Origin: Desulfatibacillum aliphaticivorans DSM 15576
GTDB taxonomy: Bacteria; Desulfobacterota; Desulfobacteria; Desulfobacterales; Desulfatibacillaceae
NCBI RefSeq assembly: GCF_000429905.1
Contig: NZ_AUCT01000006.1
Span: 186,001-250,000, forward strand
Direction of reading: 5' to 3'
DNA length: 64,000 nt
Shown here: positions 8,310 through 16,718 of the stretch, piece by piece
Numbering within the stretch: position 1 is the stretch's first letter
Layout of the letters: each line of letters starts with the position of its first letter
Program-made: the position numbers and the translations under genes
Notes under the pieces: model-generated
The model's database searches: none
Seen by the model: the letters and a program-made list of their open reading frames with translations, nothing else
Told to the model about the DNA's origin: nothing

Positions 8310-9245
8310 ATGCAATTAATCGAGAACCTGGAAGCCATTAAACAGCCGTTTTCAAAGGCTGTTATTACCATTGGAAATTTTGACGGGGTCCACATCGGAC
8401 ATCAGGCCCTTTTTTCCGAAGTCATCCAAAAGGCGGACTCCATCGGAGGCAGTTCCATGGCCATGACCTTTGAACCGCATCCGGCCCGTTTTCTGAAAAA
8501 GGAGAATTTTCCGCCTCTTATCACTCTGTATGAACAAAAAGTAGAGCTTATCAGCCGCACCGGACTGGACGCCCTGGTGGTCGTTCCCTTTAATGAGGCC
8601 TTCGCTTCCCTGAGCCCTCAGGAGTTTGTGGAGGACATCCTCATCAAACGATTGGGCGTAAAAGTGCTGATTGTCGGACCCGACTATTGCTTCGGCAAGG
8701 GCCGGGAGGGCAACGTGGAATATTTGCAGCAAATTGCAGAACCCCTGGACTTCGAGCTTATGGTGGTCCCCTGGATCGGCCAGGCCGGACCCAACGGAGA
8801 GCGCATCAGCAGCACCCGCATCCGGGAGCTTGTCCAGGAGGGAAAAATCGAGGAGGCCAAACGCCTTCTCGGCCGGGACTATCAGGTCCGCGGCATGGTG
8901 GTCAAAGGCCGCAACCGGGGCGGCAAGCTCTTGGGCTTTCCTACGGCCAATATCCACCTGACCGACGAGTTGTGCCCCAAGGCCGGCGTATACGCTGTCA
9001 CTATGCAGGTGGAGGACGCCGTGTATCCGGCGGTGGCCAATATCGGCTACAGCCCCACTTTCGACGATTACATCTTCACCGTGGAAGTCCACGCCCTGGA
9101 TTTCTCCGGGGATCTGTACGACAAAAAAATTAAGGTGAATTTCATTGCCAGGCTCCGGGGCGAGATCAAGTTTCCCAATCTGGACGCCCTGATCGAGCAA
9201 ATCCGGGAGGACATCATAATCGCCAGGGAGATAATCCCCGTATGA
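8310..9245 (+). CDS. ribF: Bifunctional riboflavin kinase / FAD synthetase
   Basis: Converts riboflavin to FMN and FMN to FAD in the cytoplasm. The N-terminal nucleotidyltransferase half shows ITIGNFDGVHIGHQAL (HIGH-type motif, residues about 20-35) and ISSTRIRELV near 169. The C-terminal riboflavin-kinase half shows KGRNRGGKLLGFPTANI, GVYAV and the VEVHALDFSGDLYDKKIKV block. Its 311 residues are normal for the family. It is the first gene of a plus-strand operon and overlaps the next gene by four bases (ATGA). GGGAG is found 12 bases before the ATG. Confidence 0.96.
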   Translation: MQLIENLEAIKQPFSKAVITIGNFDGVHIGHQALFSEVIQKADSIGGSSMAMTFEPHPARFLKKENFPPLITLYEQKVELISRTGLDALVVVPFNEAFASLSPQEFVEDILIKRLGVKVLIVGPDYCFGKGREGNVEYLQQIAEPLDFELMVVPWIGQAGPNGERISSTRIRELVQEGKIEEAKRLLGRDYQVRGMVVKGRNRGGKLLGFPTANIHLTDELCPKAGVYAVTMQVEDAVYPAVANIGYSPTFDDYIFTVEVHALDFSGDLYDKKIKVNFIARLRGEIKFPNLDALIEQIREDIIIAREIIPV

Positions 9246-10351
9246 AGGGAAAAAAATTAGTCCTTTCCCTGATTGTGGGCCTGGTCATTTCCGGGCTGGG
9301 CCTGTATTTTTCGTTCCGAAAGGTTCAGTTCGAGCCTTTGATGAACTACATCGTCTCCATCAATTACTGGTGGACTCTGCCCGCCCTGGGCATGGCCATG
9401 ATCAGCTTTTTTCTGCGGGCGTGGCGTTGGCGGGTGATCATGGGCTCGGTGGAGCGGCTTGGCTTCTGGGAAGCCTACCACCCCATGATGATCGGGTTTA
9501 TGATGAACTGCATCCTTCCCGGCAGGGTGGGGGAGCTTGCCCGGCCCGCCATCTTGAAACGACGGAAAAACGTTCCGTTTTTTCAAACCCTGGCGACAGT
9601 GGCGGCGGAGCGGGCCTTTGACCTCATCATACTCTTAAGCCTGTTTGCGGTGGTGACGGCCTATGTGCAGATCGATCCCAACCTGGAAGTGGCGGTGGAT
9701 CAATACACCATTTCCAGCAAGGTGCTGCAGAACGCTGCAACGGCCATGACCCGGCTTTCCATCGTGCTGATTGCCGGAATCATCCTGGTGAGCTTTGAGT
9801 TTTCCCGCGGACTCATGGAGCGGATTATCCTGGCGTCTCCATCGATCCTGTTTTTCCTGAGCCTTGACGCCCAGGAAAAGGTGCGGCAAAAAATTTGCCT
9901 TCCCATCGTGGGAATTATGAACGGGATCGCCCAGGGCTTCGGCGCCATCAAGGATTTCGGCAAGGTCTTGTTATGCCTTGGAATTTCCCTGGCGCTCTGG
10001 AGCCTGCTGGCCGGAACGTATTTTGTCATGGTCCAGGGATGTCCGGGTATTTCCATGTCGGCCCTGGAATTAACCGCCATGATGGTTATAATATGCTTTG
10101 CAATCTCCCTTCCTTCCGCGCCGGGCTTTTGGGGCCTGTGGGAGGCCGGGGGGATATTCGCCATGGTGCTCTTTGGCGTGCCTCGGGACGAGGCCGCCGG
10201 ATTTACCCTGGTCAACCACGTAATCCAGTTGATAGTGCCCATTATTTTGGGCCTGATAAGCGTGGTCATGACCGGAGTCAGCATCAGGCAAATTTCGAGC
10301 GCCGGCGAAGAGCTGGCTGAAAATAATATTCAAACTACAGAGAGGGGATAG
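9242..10351 (+). CDS. Lysylphosphatidylglycerol synthase TM-region (UPF0104) family membrane protein
   Basis: A polytopic inner-membrane protein of 369 residues with about eight hydrophobic segments. Family features are FFLRAWRWRVIMGSV after TM2, the NCILPGRVGELARPAILKRR motif and SLPSAPGFWGLWEAGGIFAM near the C-terminus. This corresponds to the flippase-like membrane domain (UPF0104) without the C-terminal aminoacyl-transferase domain of MprF, so lipid flipping or glycolipid handling is more likely than lysine transfer. It is translationally coupled to ribF and five bases before def. Confidence 0.85.
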   Translation: MKGKKLVLSLIVGLVISGLGLYFSFRKVQFEPLMNYIVSINYWWTLPALGMAMISFFLRAWRWRVIMGSVERLGFWEAYHPMMIGFMMNCILPGRVGELARPAILKRRKNVPFFQTLATVAAERAFDLIILLSLFAVVTAYVQIDPNLEVAVDQYTISSKVLQNAATAMTRLSIVLIAGIILVSFEFSRGLMERIILASPSILFFLSLDAQEKVRQKICLPIVGIMNGIAQGFGAIKDFGKVLLCLGISLALWSLLAGTYFVMVQGCPGISMSALELTAMMVIICFAISLPSAPGFWGLWEAGGIFAMVLFGVPRDEAAGFTLVNHVIQLIVPIILGLISVVMTGVSIRQISSAGEELAENNIQTTERG

Positions 10352-10355
10352 GCTT

Positions 10356-10874
10356 GTGGCTCTTTTAGACATAGTGACCTATCCGGCGCCCATTTTGGGA
10401 AAGCCGTGTAAACTTATTGAAGATATCGACGAAGACCTTGTTTGCCTCGTGGAGGATATGACCGAAACTTTGTACGACGCTCCGGGCCTGGGCCTGGCCG
10501 CCGTGCAGGTGGGCGTGGACAAAGCCATGCTGGTTTACGACGTGGCCGAGGACGAAAACTCGGAAAGCACTGGCCTTAAGGTGCTGATCAACCCCAAGAT
10601 CGTCCATGCGGAAGGCAAGGTGACCTCGGAAAATGAAGGCTGCCTGAGCGTGCCTGAATTTCGCGCCGACGTTCCCAGGTTCGCCTGTGTGACCGTGGAA
10701 GGCGTGGATCATGAGGGCAAGCCGGTGAAGATCGATGCGGAAGGGCTGCTTTCCATTGTGCTTCAGCACGAAATCGACCACCTGGAGGGCAAGCTGTTCA
10801 TCGACAGAATCAGCTCTTTAAAGCGCAGCATGTACAAGCGCCGCGTGGCAAAGGCCTTGAAGGCGGAAAGGTAG
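10356..10874 (+). CDS. def: Peptide deformylase
   Basis: Removes the N-formyl group from nascent proteins. All three family motifs are intact: GLGLAAVQ (residues 44-51), EGCLSVPE (94-101, metal ligand Cys96) and QHEIDHLEG (137-145, metal ligands His138 and His142, catalytic Glu139). The start is GTG at 10356, preceded by GAGGGG. The 172-residue length is standard. It lies six bases before fmt, the enzyme that adds the formyl group, which is a conserved pairing. Confidence 0.97.
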   Translation: MALLDIVTYPAPILGKPCKLIEDIDEDLVCLVEDMTETLYDAPGLGLAAVQVGVDKAMLVYDVAEDENSESTGLKVLINPKIVHAEGKVTSENEGCLSVPEFRADVPRFACVTVEGVDHEGKPVKIDAEGLLSIVLQHEIDHLEGKLFIDRISSLKRSMYKRRVAKALKAER

Positions 10875-10880
10875 GCGTCT

Positions 10881-11804
10881 GTGAGAATCGTGTTCATGGG
10901 CGCCCCGGACTTTGCCGTCCTTCCATTGAAAAAATTATCCGAGCAGGGCCATGACGTGGCCGCGGTGGTCACCCAGCCGGACCGGCCCAAGGGCCGCGGC
11001 AGAAAGCTGGCGCCTCCTCCGGTCAAGGAAGAGGCGTTGCGCCTGGGGGCTCCGGTTTTACAGCCGGAAAACCCCAAGACCCGGGAGTTTGTCAGCGAGC
11101 TTGCGGGCTATGATGCGGACGTGTTTGTGGTCATTGCATACGGGCATATCCTGACCAAAGAGGTCCTGGCTCTGCCCAAAATCATGCCCATAAACATCCA
11201 CGCCTCTATTTTGCCGGCGTATCGCGGTCCTGCGCCCATCCAGTGGGCCATCATCAACGGAGACGCCAAGACCGGCGTGACAGCCATGCGCATGGACGCG
11301 GGCATGGATACGGGCGACGTTCTGTCCGTCGCCGAGGTGGGGATTACGGATACGGACACCTCCGAGACTTTGCATGACAAGTTGTCCCAGGCCGGAGCGG
11401 ACTTGTTAATCAATATCCTGGACAATCTGGACTCCATCACGCCCACGCCCCAGGAGCACGACAAAGCAACCTACGCACGGGCCCTTTCCAAGGCGGACGG
11501 GGAGATTCGTTGGGAAGAGCCCGCCTTTGCCATAGAAAGGCTGATTCGCGGCGTGACTCCCTGGCCCGGCGCTTTCACCTTTTTGGACGGCAAACGCATG
11601 CGCTTCCTGGAAGCCCGTTTATGGGACGAGCCCACCCAGGCCGCTCCCGGAACGGTGATTTCCAGCACGGGCGGCGTGTTTTTGGTTGCTACGGGCGACG
11701 GCGTGCTGAACATCACGCGGGTCCAGGGCGCTTCGGGCAAGCCCTTGAAAGCGGAAGATTATCTTCGCGGCGCCAGGATCGATCCGGGCGCCAAACTGGG
11801 ATAA
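10881..11804 (+). CDS. fmt: Methionyl-tRNA formyltransferase
   Basis: Formylates initiator Met-tRNA using 10-formyl-tetrahydrofolate. The GTG start leads to VFMGAPDFAVLPL (N-terminal formyltransferase fold). The active-site region reads INIHASILPAYRGPAPIQWA (residues about 107-126), with the conserved Asn, His and later Asp (MDAGMDTGDVL). The C-terminal tRNA-binding barrel is present (GAFTFLDGKRMRFLEA). 307 residues, normal length. Confidence 0.97.
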   Translation: MRIVFMGAPDFAVLPLKKLSEQGHDVAAVVTQPDRPKGRGRKLAPPPVKEEALRLGAPVLQPENPKTREFVSELAGYDADVFVVIAYGHILTKEVLALPKIMPINIHASILPAYRGPAPIQWAIINGDAKTGVTAMRMDAGMDTGDVLSVAEVGITDTDTSETLHDKLSQAGADLLINILDNLDSITPTPQEHDKATYARALSKADGEIRWEEPAFAIERLIRGVTPWPGAFTFLDGKRMRFLEARLWDEPTQAAPGTVISSTGGVFLVATGDGVLNITRVQGASGKPLKAEDYLRGARIDPGAKLG

Positions 11805-11807
11805 GCC

Positions 11808-13175
11808 GTGAAACCTCCTGCCGGCAAGGACAAATCACGAATTACTGCAGCAAGAATCCTGGATCGTCTGGAATCCGGCGATCAGGTTCTGGACGTAGTC
11901 CTGGACCGCGCCCTGGACGAAGAGCCGGGGCTCACCCGCAAGGATCGGGCGCTGGTCATGGCCCTGGTATACGGCGTTTTGCGCAATCGCGGCCGTATCG
12001 ACTGGGTTATCAGTTCGTTTTCCAAGACCAAGTTAAAGAAAATTCAGCCCGAAATTCTGAATATTCTACGGATGGGCGTGTTTCAGCTTTTGTTCCTGGA
12101 CAGGGTGCCTCCGGCCCTGGCCGTGGATTCCTCCGTGGAAATGGCTAAAAAGGCCGCTCCTGTTTTTGTGTCCAAGTTTGTCAACGGCGTCCTGCGCAAT
12201 GTGGAGCGAAAGGGCAGGGGGCTTCAGCTTCCCGACTTCGCCAAAGACCCGCTTAAGGCTATTTGCGTGGCCGAATCCTATCCTGAATGGATGGTCAAAC
12301 GCTGGATCAAACGCTTTGGAGCCGAAGAAACCCTGGAACTATGCAAGGCGGGCAACAAAATCGCGCCCATAACCATCCGGGTGAATTCCCTGGCTGCATC
12401 CCGGGACGAAGTTGCGGACCAAATTCGGGACCAAGTCAAAAATTTGGAATTGCACGATTGGCCGCCCATGGCCATGTCGTTTTCAGCGCCTCTGGTCCCT
12501 GTATTTGAGCTGCCGGGTTTTACTGAGGGAAAGTTTTCCGTGCAGGACGCCGCCTCCCAAATGACGGCCCTTTGCCTGGATCCTCAACCCGGAGAAAAGG
12601 TGTTGGACGCCTGCGCCGGGCTGGGCTCCAAAACCAGCCACATGGCCCAACTTATGGACAACAAAGGGGAAATCCTGGCCGCCGACCTGGAGCCGGGTAA
12701 GCTCAAAAAACTTGAGGAGGAAATGGCGCGGCTAAAGGTTTCCATTGTCACAACGCGTGCTGTGGATTTTACTGGGGAGCGTTCATTGGAGCCCCAAGGC
12801 TTTGACAAGGTTTTGGTGGACGCGCCCTGCACGGGATTGGGCGTAATTCGCCGCAACCCGGATTCCAAATGGTCCAAGACCCTGAATTCCATCCACAAGC
12901 ACGCCAAACTCCAGGGGATGATCCTATCCCGCGCCGCGGAGCTTGTCAGGCCCGGGGGCTTGATCCTATACTCGGTTTGCAGTATGGAACCGGAGGAAAC
13001 GGACGGCGTTATTAAGGCTTTTTTAAGGAACAATGAGGACTTCACCCTGGAGCCGAGTCCTTTGCCCAAGGATGGGGATCAAACCATGCTGGACGAGCAT
13101 GGCTGCATGCGAACCTTTCCCCACAGGCAGGGTATGGACGGCTTTTTTGCAGCACGCATGAGGCGTCGAGCATGA
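11808..13175 (+). CDS. rsmB: 16S rRNA (cytosine-967 C5)-methyltransferase
   Basis: 455 residues. An N-terminal NusB-like RNA-binding domain (residues about 10-150) precedes an SAM-dependent RNA m5C methyltransferase domain. SAM binding: VLDACAGLGSKTSHMAQ near 262. Motif IV: VDAPCTGLGVIRRNPDSKW with its Cys. Motif VI: LYSVCSMEPEET with the catalytic Cys. Motif I reads GLGSK instead of the usual APGGK, a mild deviation. The start is GTG. The stop overlaps the start of the PASTA gene (ATGA), so the two are translationally coupled. Confidence 0.95.
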   Translation: MKPPAGKDKSRITAARILDRLESGDQVLDVVLDRALDEEPGLTRKDRALVMALVYGVLRNRGRIDWVISSFSKTKLKKIQPEILNILRMGVFQLLFLDRVPPALAVDSSVEMAKKAAPVFVSKFVNGVLRNVERKGRGLQLPDFAKDPLKAICVAESYPEWMVKRWIKRFGAEETLELCKAGNKIAPITIRVNSLAASRDEVADQIRDQVKNLELHDWPPMAMSFSAPLVPVFELPGFTEGKFSVQDAASQMTALCLDPQPGEKVLDACAGLGSKTSHMAQLMDNKGEILAADLEPGKLKKLEEEMARLKVSIVTTRAVDFTGERSLEPQGFDKVLVDAPCTGLGVIRRNPDSKWSKTLNSIHKHAKLQGMILSRAAELVRPGGLILYSVCSMEPEETDGVIKAFLRNNEDFTLEPSPLPKDGDQTMLDEHGCMRTFPHRQGMDGFFAARMRRRA

Positions 13176-14152
13176 TCAAAAAACTGCCCAGGCTTCTGAT
13201 ATACATTGTGATTTTTTTTGTCGTCATGGGCGGAAGCGCCTATCTTTCCCTGCGCTTTCTGTTCGGCTCCGCCGACACGGTGACGGCCCCGGATCTTGTT
13301 GGCAAAGACGTGGTGTACGTCCTGCAAACCCTTTCCGCCATGGGCCTGAACACCAAAGTGGCGGGCATGCGCTATCATCCCACGATTCCGGAAAACAGCG
13401 TGGTTTCCCAGGACCCGGAGCCGGGCAGGGAAATCAAGAAAGACCGGGATGTGCGCATCATTCTGTCTTCCGGGCCGGAAACCCTGTCCATGCCCAGCCT
13501 GGTGGGGTCGGATCTTCGCAGGGCGAGAATTTGGATCGAGGATAACGGTCTGAACCTGGCCTGGATCACCAGGGTGTACGACGACGCTTTGCCAGACACG
13601 ATTCTAGCCCAAGAGCCTTTGCCGCCCGACTCCGTGGCGCGCGGTGCGGAAGTCCGTTTGCTGGTGAGTCAGGGCAAACGCCCCAAGGCCATGATCATGC
13701 CGGATTTCTCCGGTTTGAACCCGGAAGACGCCATGTTACTGGCCGAACGCTGGGGCTTCAAGGTGAACGACGTCCGGGCGGTGAACAAGGTGGACCAGCC
13801 GCCCGGAGTAGTGGTTGACCAGTATCCGGCGATGGGGTATCGCATTCTGGAAGGCCAGGGCATAGAGCTTACGGTCAATCGGCCCAAACCTAATGACAAC
13901 CAGAGTATAGGCCGAAGCCAGGGGCCTGGGTTTGTATCCTTCCGCGTGCCTCCGGGATTCTTGAAGAGCCATATGGAGCTTAAGGTCAGCGTGGGAGGCG
14001 GCCTGCAGGTCCTTTACGACGAATATGTTAGTCCGGGAACCCGGTTGTGGTTCCTGCTGCCGGACAAGGACGGGGAGTTTTTCCTGTACCGGGACGGCCG
14101 AATAATCAAGCAAAGCCGTGAAATATTTTTTTATGGGAGACTGAAAAAGTGA
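13172..14152 (+). CDS. Membrane-anchored PASTA domain protein
   Basis: 326 residues. One N-terminal transmembrane helix (residues about 5-30) is followed by three PASTA repeats: VTAPDLVGKDVVYVLQTLSA, LSMPSLVGSDLRRARIWIED and MIMPDFSGLNPEDAMLLAER. Each ends in a VRIILSSG / VRLLVSQG / IELTVNRP strand. A C-terminal extension of about 90 residues of unknown type follows. There is no kinase or transpeptidase domain. PASTA domains bind peptidoglycan-like ligands in other proteins. A stand-alone PASTA protein between rsmB and rpe is a recurrent arrangement in delta-proteobacteria (recalled knowledge). It overlaps both neighbours by four bases. Confidence 0.9.
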   Translation: MIKKLPRLLIYIVIFFVVMGGSAYLSLRFLFGSADTVTAPDLVGKDVVYVLQTLSAMGLNTKVAGMRYHPTIPENSVVSQDPEPGREIKKDRDVRIILSSGPETLSMPSLVGSDLRRARIWIEDNGLNLAWITRVYDDALPDTILAQEPLPPDSVARGAEVRLLVSQGKRPKAMIMPDFSGLNPEDAMLLAERWGFKVNDVRAVNKVDQPPGVVVDQYPAMGYRILEGQGIELTVNRPKPNDNQSIGRSQGPGFVSFRVPPGFLKSHMELKVSVGGGLQVLYDEYVSPGTRLWFLLPDKDGEFFLYRDGRIIKQSREIFFYGRLKK

Positions 14153-14808
14153 AAATTATAGCACCCTCGATTTTGTCCGCGGACTTCGCCCGCCTGGGCG
14201 AGGAAGTACAGGCTGTTGAAAAAGCTGGAGCCGACTGGATTCACGTGGACGTCATGGACGGCCGGTTTGTGCCCAACATCACCATTGGCCCCGTGGTCTG
14301 CAAGGCGGTCAACAGGGTGACGGACCTTCCCCTTGACGTGCATTTGATGATCAAACAGCCGGAACTGTACGTGGAGGATTTCGTCAAGGCCGGGGCGGAT
14401 TACATCACCATCCAGGTGGAGTCCACCACCCATCTCAACCGGACCGTCAACCTTATCCGGGAACTGGGCGCCAAGCCGGGCGTGGTATTAAATCCCACAA
14501 CGCCTTTGTCCTCCCTGGAATGGGTGCTGGAATACGTGGACTTGGTTATGCTCATGAGCGTCAACCCGGGTTTCGGCGGCCAGAAGTTCATTGATAACAG
14601 CCTGCGGAAAACCGAGGAATTGGCTAATATGATCCAATCCAAAGGCCTGAACGCGCTCATCGAGCTGGACGGGGGCATTAATTCCAAGACCATCAAGTCC
14701 GCTTCCGACGCCGGGTGCGACGCCTTTGTGGCCGGTTCGGCTATTTTCGGCAGCGAAGATTACGCGGCGACCATCAAGGAGTTCAGAACCCTTTTGGGTG
14801 AGGCTTAG
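14149..14808 (+). CDS. rpe: Ribulose-phosphate 3-epimerase
   Basis: Interconverts ribulose-5-phosphate and xylulose-5-phosphate in the pentose phosphate pathway. The TIM-barrel signatures are complete: IIAPSILSADFARLGEE, IHVDVMDGRFVPNITIGP (metal His, catalytic Asp), LDVHLMIKQPE, LMSVNPGFGGQKFI and ELDGGINSKT. It has 219 residues with a GTG start overlapping the previous gene. It is the last gene of the ribF-rpe operon. Confidence 0.96.
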   Translation: MKIIAPSILSADFARLGEEVQAVEKAGADWIHVDVMDGRFVPNITIGPVVCKAVNRVTDLPLDVHLMIKQPELYVEDFVKAGADYITIQVESTTHLNRTVNLIRELGAKPGVVLNPTTPLSSLEWVLEYVDLVMLMSVNPGFGGQKFIDNSLRKTEELANMIQSKGLNALIELDGGINSKTIKSASDAGCDAFVAGSAIFGSEDYAATIKEFRTLLGEA

Positions 14809-14880
14809 CCGGTTCGTTATATGGGCGCCGCGGCGTGGGGGCGGGGTTCCCTGCCCAAGTGGATCGCAGGGCGTATCCGT

Positions 14881-14914
14881 CCAAAATCAGGCGCCCACAG
14901 GGGGGCGCCGCTAC
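14881..14914 (-). repeat. Dispersed GC-rich palindrome, copy 1
   Basis: Its reverse complement, starting GTAGCGGCGCCCCCC and ending GTGGGCGCCTGATTTTGG, nearly matches 25941-25973, differing at three or four positions. The core GGCGCC...GGCGCC is self-complementary. Confidence 0.75.
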
Positions 14915-15104
14915 ATAGCGATGCGGATGCAACTATCTATGTAGCTTCAGGGCTTGCCCTGCCAATATTTGGTTGATTTTAATGGACTTTACGAACTCTA
15001 TTCAACCTGCGCTGCAGCCAAAGAGACGTAGGTTGGGTGGTTCTGCTGCGATGATGGTAATTGAAATCAGCAGGTTATGATTTGATTATACGCCAGTGAA
15101 CGCC

Positions 15105-15149
15105 AAGGCGTTATGCAGGTTCACCCAACAAGAATGAACCTAACGCCTT
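15105..15149. repeat. Bulged hairpin
   Basis: AAGGCGTT-(ATGC)-AGGTTCA pairs with TGAACCTAACGCCTT across an 11-base loop, giving 15 pairs with one four-base bulge. It has no T run, so it is not an obvious terminator. Confidence 0.6.
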
Positions 15150-15163
15150 AAAATAACACCGAT

Positions 15164-15193
15164 ATGCATTCCCACGCAAAGCATGGGAACGAG
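15164..15193 (-). repeat. Dispersed GTTCCCATGC palindrome, copy 1
   Basis: Read on the minus strand it is CTCGTTCCCATGC-TTT-GCGTGGGAATGCAT, a nine-base imperfect stem. The same element recurs at 25777, 61861 and 62366. It is listed separately because similar elements are widespread intergenic palindromes in bacteria (recalled knowledge). Confidence 0.8.
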
Positions 15194-15251
15194 AAAACTC
15201 ACGATCTTAAACGTCAAACGTAGATTTGACCCCAATTTGGGGGAGGGGGCT

Positions 15252-15707
15252 ATGGCAAATACGAACAAACCCGTCATACTGGTCCTGAACGGTCCGAACC
15301 TGAACATGCTGGGCAAACGGGAGCCCGAAGTCTACGGCTCCACCACCCTGGATGAAATCAATGAGGGCCTGATAACGCAGGCGGAGGAATTGGGCCTGGA
15401 GGTTCAATGCTTTCAATCCAATTCCGAGGGCGCCCTGGTGACCAAAATCCAGGAGGCCTTTCAAAACGTGGACGGCATCATCATCAACCCGGCGGCCTAC
15501 ACCCATACCAGCGTGGCCATCCGGGACGCCTTGCTGCTGCATGACGTTCCCATTATCGAGCTTCACCTGTCCAATGTGTACAAGCGGGAAGAGTTTCGCC
15601 ACAAGTCTTTTGTTTCGGGTGTGGCAACGGCCCAGATGGCGGGCTTCGGCGCCATGGGTTACAACATGGCCCTGCAGGCTATGGCTGACATGGTGAAAGG
15701 CGGTTAA
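15252..15707 (+). CDS. aroQ: 3-dehydroquinate dehydratase, type II
   Basis: Third step of the shikimate pathway. The type II signature is intact: LVLNGPNLNMLGKREPEVYG (catalytic Tyr region), NPAAYTHTSVAIRDAL (catalytic His) and IELHLSNVYKREEFRH. About 151 residues. The start is MANTNKP at 15252, preceded by GGGAGGGGG; an in-frame start 23 codons upstream would add a non-conserved leader encoded by repeat DNA. It appears monocistronic, or paired with the hypothetical gene downstream. Confidence 0.95.
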   Translation: MANTNKPVILVLNGPNLNMLGKREPEVYGSTTLDEINEGLITQAEELGLEVQCFQSNSEGALVTKIQEAFQNVDGIIINPAAYTHTSVAIRDALLLHDVPIIELHLSNVYKREEFRHKSFVSGVATAQMAGFGAMGYNMALQAMADMVKGG

Positions 15708-15820
15708 AATGCCGATCGTCGCTGCTTGACCCTTGCTCAATCGTTAAAGAGGCCTATTATTTGAAGCGAGGCTGCGGTCCTCGACTTTTTTTTCCATGGA
15801 TCCATATTTGTGAGGCTGTT

Positions 15821-16396
15821 ATGATTGAGGATGATGAACATTTGACGGAGCTTATTAACGCTCTTACCCAGGCGAAAAAACGACGAATCCTGGTCCAGAT
15901 AGGTCGCCAGGACCTGGACGGAGAGGATTTTCTCTTCCACGGGTTTATATTGGATTTTTCCCGGGAGCACGTGCTCATCCAGTTGATAAGCGACCGGTTC
16001 GACCTGGACGGATACGAGGTGCTGCGGACGGAAAACATCACCTTGCTGGATTCTGAGTTCGAACACAGGCGATTTTTGGAACGGGCTCTGGGCATACGGG
16101 GTATGCGGCCGATCCCTCTGGAGGGCATTGACCTCAAAGATACCCGCTCCATGTTCCGGTCCGTTGAAAAGTTATTTCCCTTGTTGGTTATTCACAGGGA
16201 ATGGGATTCGGACGGAGAGTGCGAGGTCGGGCGCATCAAGATGGCAGCAGACGAGTTTTACACCCTGAAAGCCTTGTCCCCCACCGCGGAATGGGTGGAC
16301 GACGACAAGGTGTATCGCTACAGCGACGTGACCCGGGTTTGCTTTGGCGGGGACTATGAAACCACCCTGGCCCGGGTGGCGGGCATTGAGGTTTAA
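15821..16396 (+). CDS. Hypothetical protein, possibly RNA/nucleotide-interacting
   Basis: About 191 residues from MIEDDEHLTELI at 15821 (GAGG seven bases upstream; an ATG at 15761 lacks a ribosome site). No family is recognised with confidence. It is acidic and soluble. A small beta-rich segment (ILVQIGRQDLDGEDFLFHGFI, HVLIQLI) recalls Sm-like or Tudor-like barrels, and a second similar segment occurs near the C-terminus (CEVGRIKMAADEFYTLKALS, VTRVCFGGDYE). That resemblance is by eye only. It precedes the ilv attenuator region but is separated from it by a promoter. Confidence 0.6.
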   Translation: MIEDDEHLTELINALTQAKKRRILVQIGRQDLDGEDFLFHGFILDFSREHVLIQLISDRFDLDGYEVLRTENITLLDSEFEHRRFLERALGIRGMRPIPLEGIDLKDTRSMFRSVEKLFPLLVIHREWDSDGECEVGRIKMAADEFYTLKALSPTAEWVDDDKVYRYSDVTRVCFGGDYETTLARVAGIEV

Positions 16397-16430
16397 TTTT
16401 CGTTAGTGTAAAAATACTGAATAAAAATCC

Positions 16431-16459
16431 TTGACAGCCGCTTGACAGGCTTGTTACAA
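16431..16459 (+). promoter_or_regulatory. Candidate promoter of the ilv-leu operon
   Basis: TTGACA at 16431-16436 and TTACAA at 16454-16459 are separated by 17 bases, about 50 bases before the leader-peptide ATG. The -35 box is consensus and the -10 box weak. A second TTGACA at 16442 has no good -10 partner. Confidence 0.5.
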
Positions 16460-16511
16460 GGTCGCAGTTTTTGAAGCAGGAACTTTTACCCAAAGGATTT
16501 GCAGAACGAAC

Positions 16512-16598
16512 ATGAAAAGCATTATTTCCGTTATCATTATTAGCCTCGGTCTTATTATCGTAGTAGGGGTACTTCCCTGCTACGGACGGGCTGGATAA
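16512..16598 (+). CDS. ilv operon leader peptide (28 aa)
   Basis: A short frame from ATG 16512 to TAA 16596-16598. Fourteen of 28 residues are branched-chain: seven Ile, four Val and three Leu, in runs such as SVIIISLGLIIVVGVL. Its stop codon falls inside the 5' arm of an antiterminator, and a terminator follows before ilvD. This is the layout of a classical ribosome-mediated attenuation leader: a ribosome stalling at Ile/Val/Leu codons leaves the antiterminator arm free, while a ribosome reaching the stop covers it. The product probably has no function beyond translation. A weak AGGA lies 14 bases upstream. The alternative that it is a small membrane peptide is less likely given the RNA structures. 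Confidence 0.85.
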   Translation: MKSIISVIIISLGLIIVVGVLPCYGRAG

Positions 16599-16643
16599 CG
16601 GTTAAATTTACATAAGTTTTTAAAAAAATCCGTTGCCAGCCCG
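16587..16643 (+). promoter_or_regulatory. Antiterminator of the ilv attenuator
   Basis: CGGGCTGGATAACGG (16587-16601), covering the leader stop codon, pairs with CCGTTGCCAGCCCG (16630-16643): eight pairs, a small internal loop, then five pairs. The 3' partner is the 5' arm of the terminator, so the two structures exclude each other. An upstream hairpin within the leader (GTAGGGG with CCCTGCTAC, 16564-16583) could serve as the pause structure. Confidence 0.8.
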
Positions 16644-16663
16644 CTGGCAACGGATTTTTTTTT
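16622..16663 (+). terminator. Attenuator terminator before ilvD
   Basis: ATCCGTTGCCAGC and GCTGGCAACGGAT form a 13-bp perfect stem with a two-base loop, followed by nine T residues. It stands 56 bases before the ilvD start, where a terminator makes sense only as an attenuator. Confidence 0.93.
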
Positions 16664-16718
16664 GCCTTAACGGCGAAAAAAACAAAATTTTGGCAAAAAG
16701 CATAAAAAAGGAAACCTA

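Larger units (their letters stand above)
14809..15251. other. Intergenic stretch made of dispersed repeats
   Basis: No gene is seen. The stretch contains a GC-rich palindrome copy (14881-14914), a short CAGGGCTTGCCCTG hairpin (14949-14962) shared with the array at 61.4-62.6 kb, an ACGTAGGTTGGGT copy (15027-15039), a bulged hairpin (15105-15149) and a 30-base palindromic repeat (15164-15193). A CCCCAATTTGGGG palindrome lies just before the aroQ ribosome site. Confidence 0.7.
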
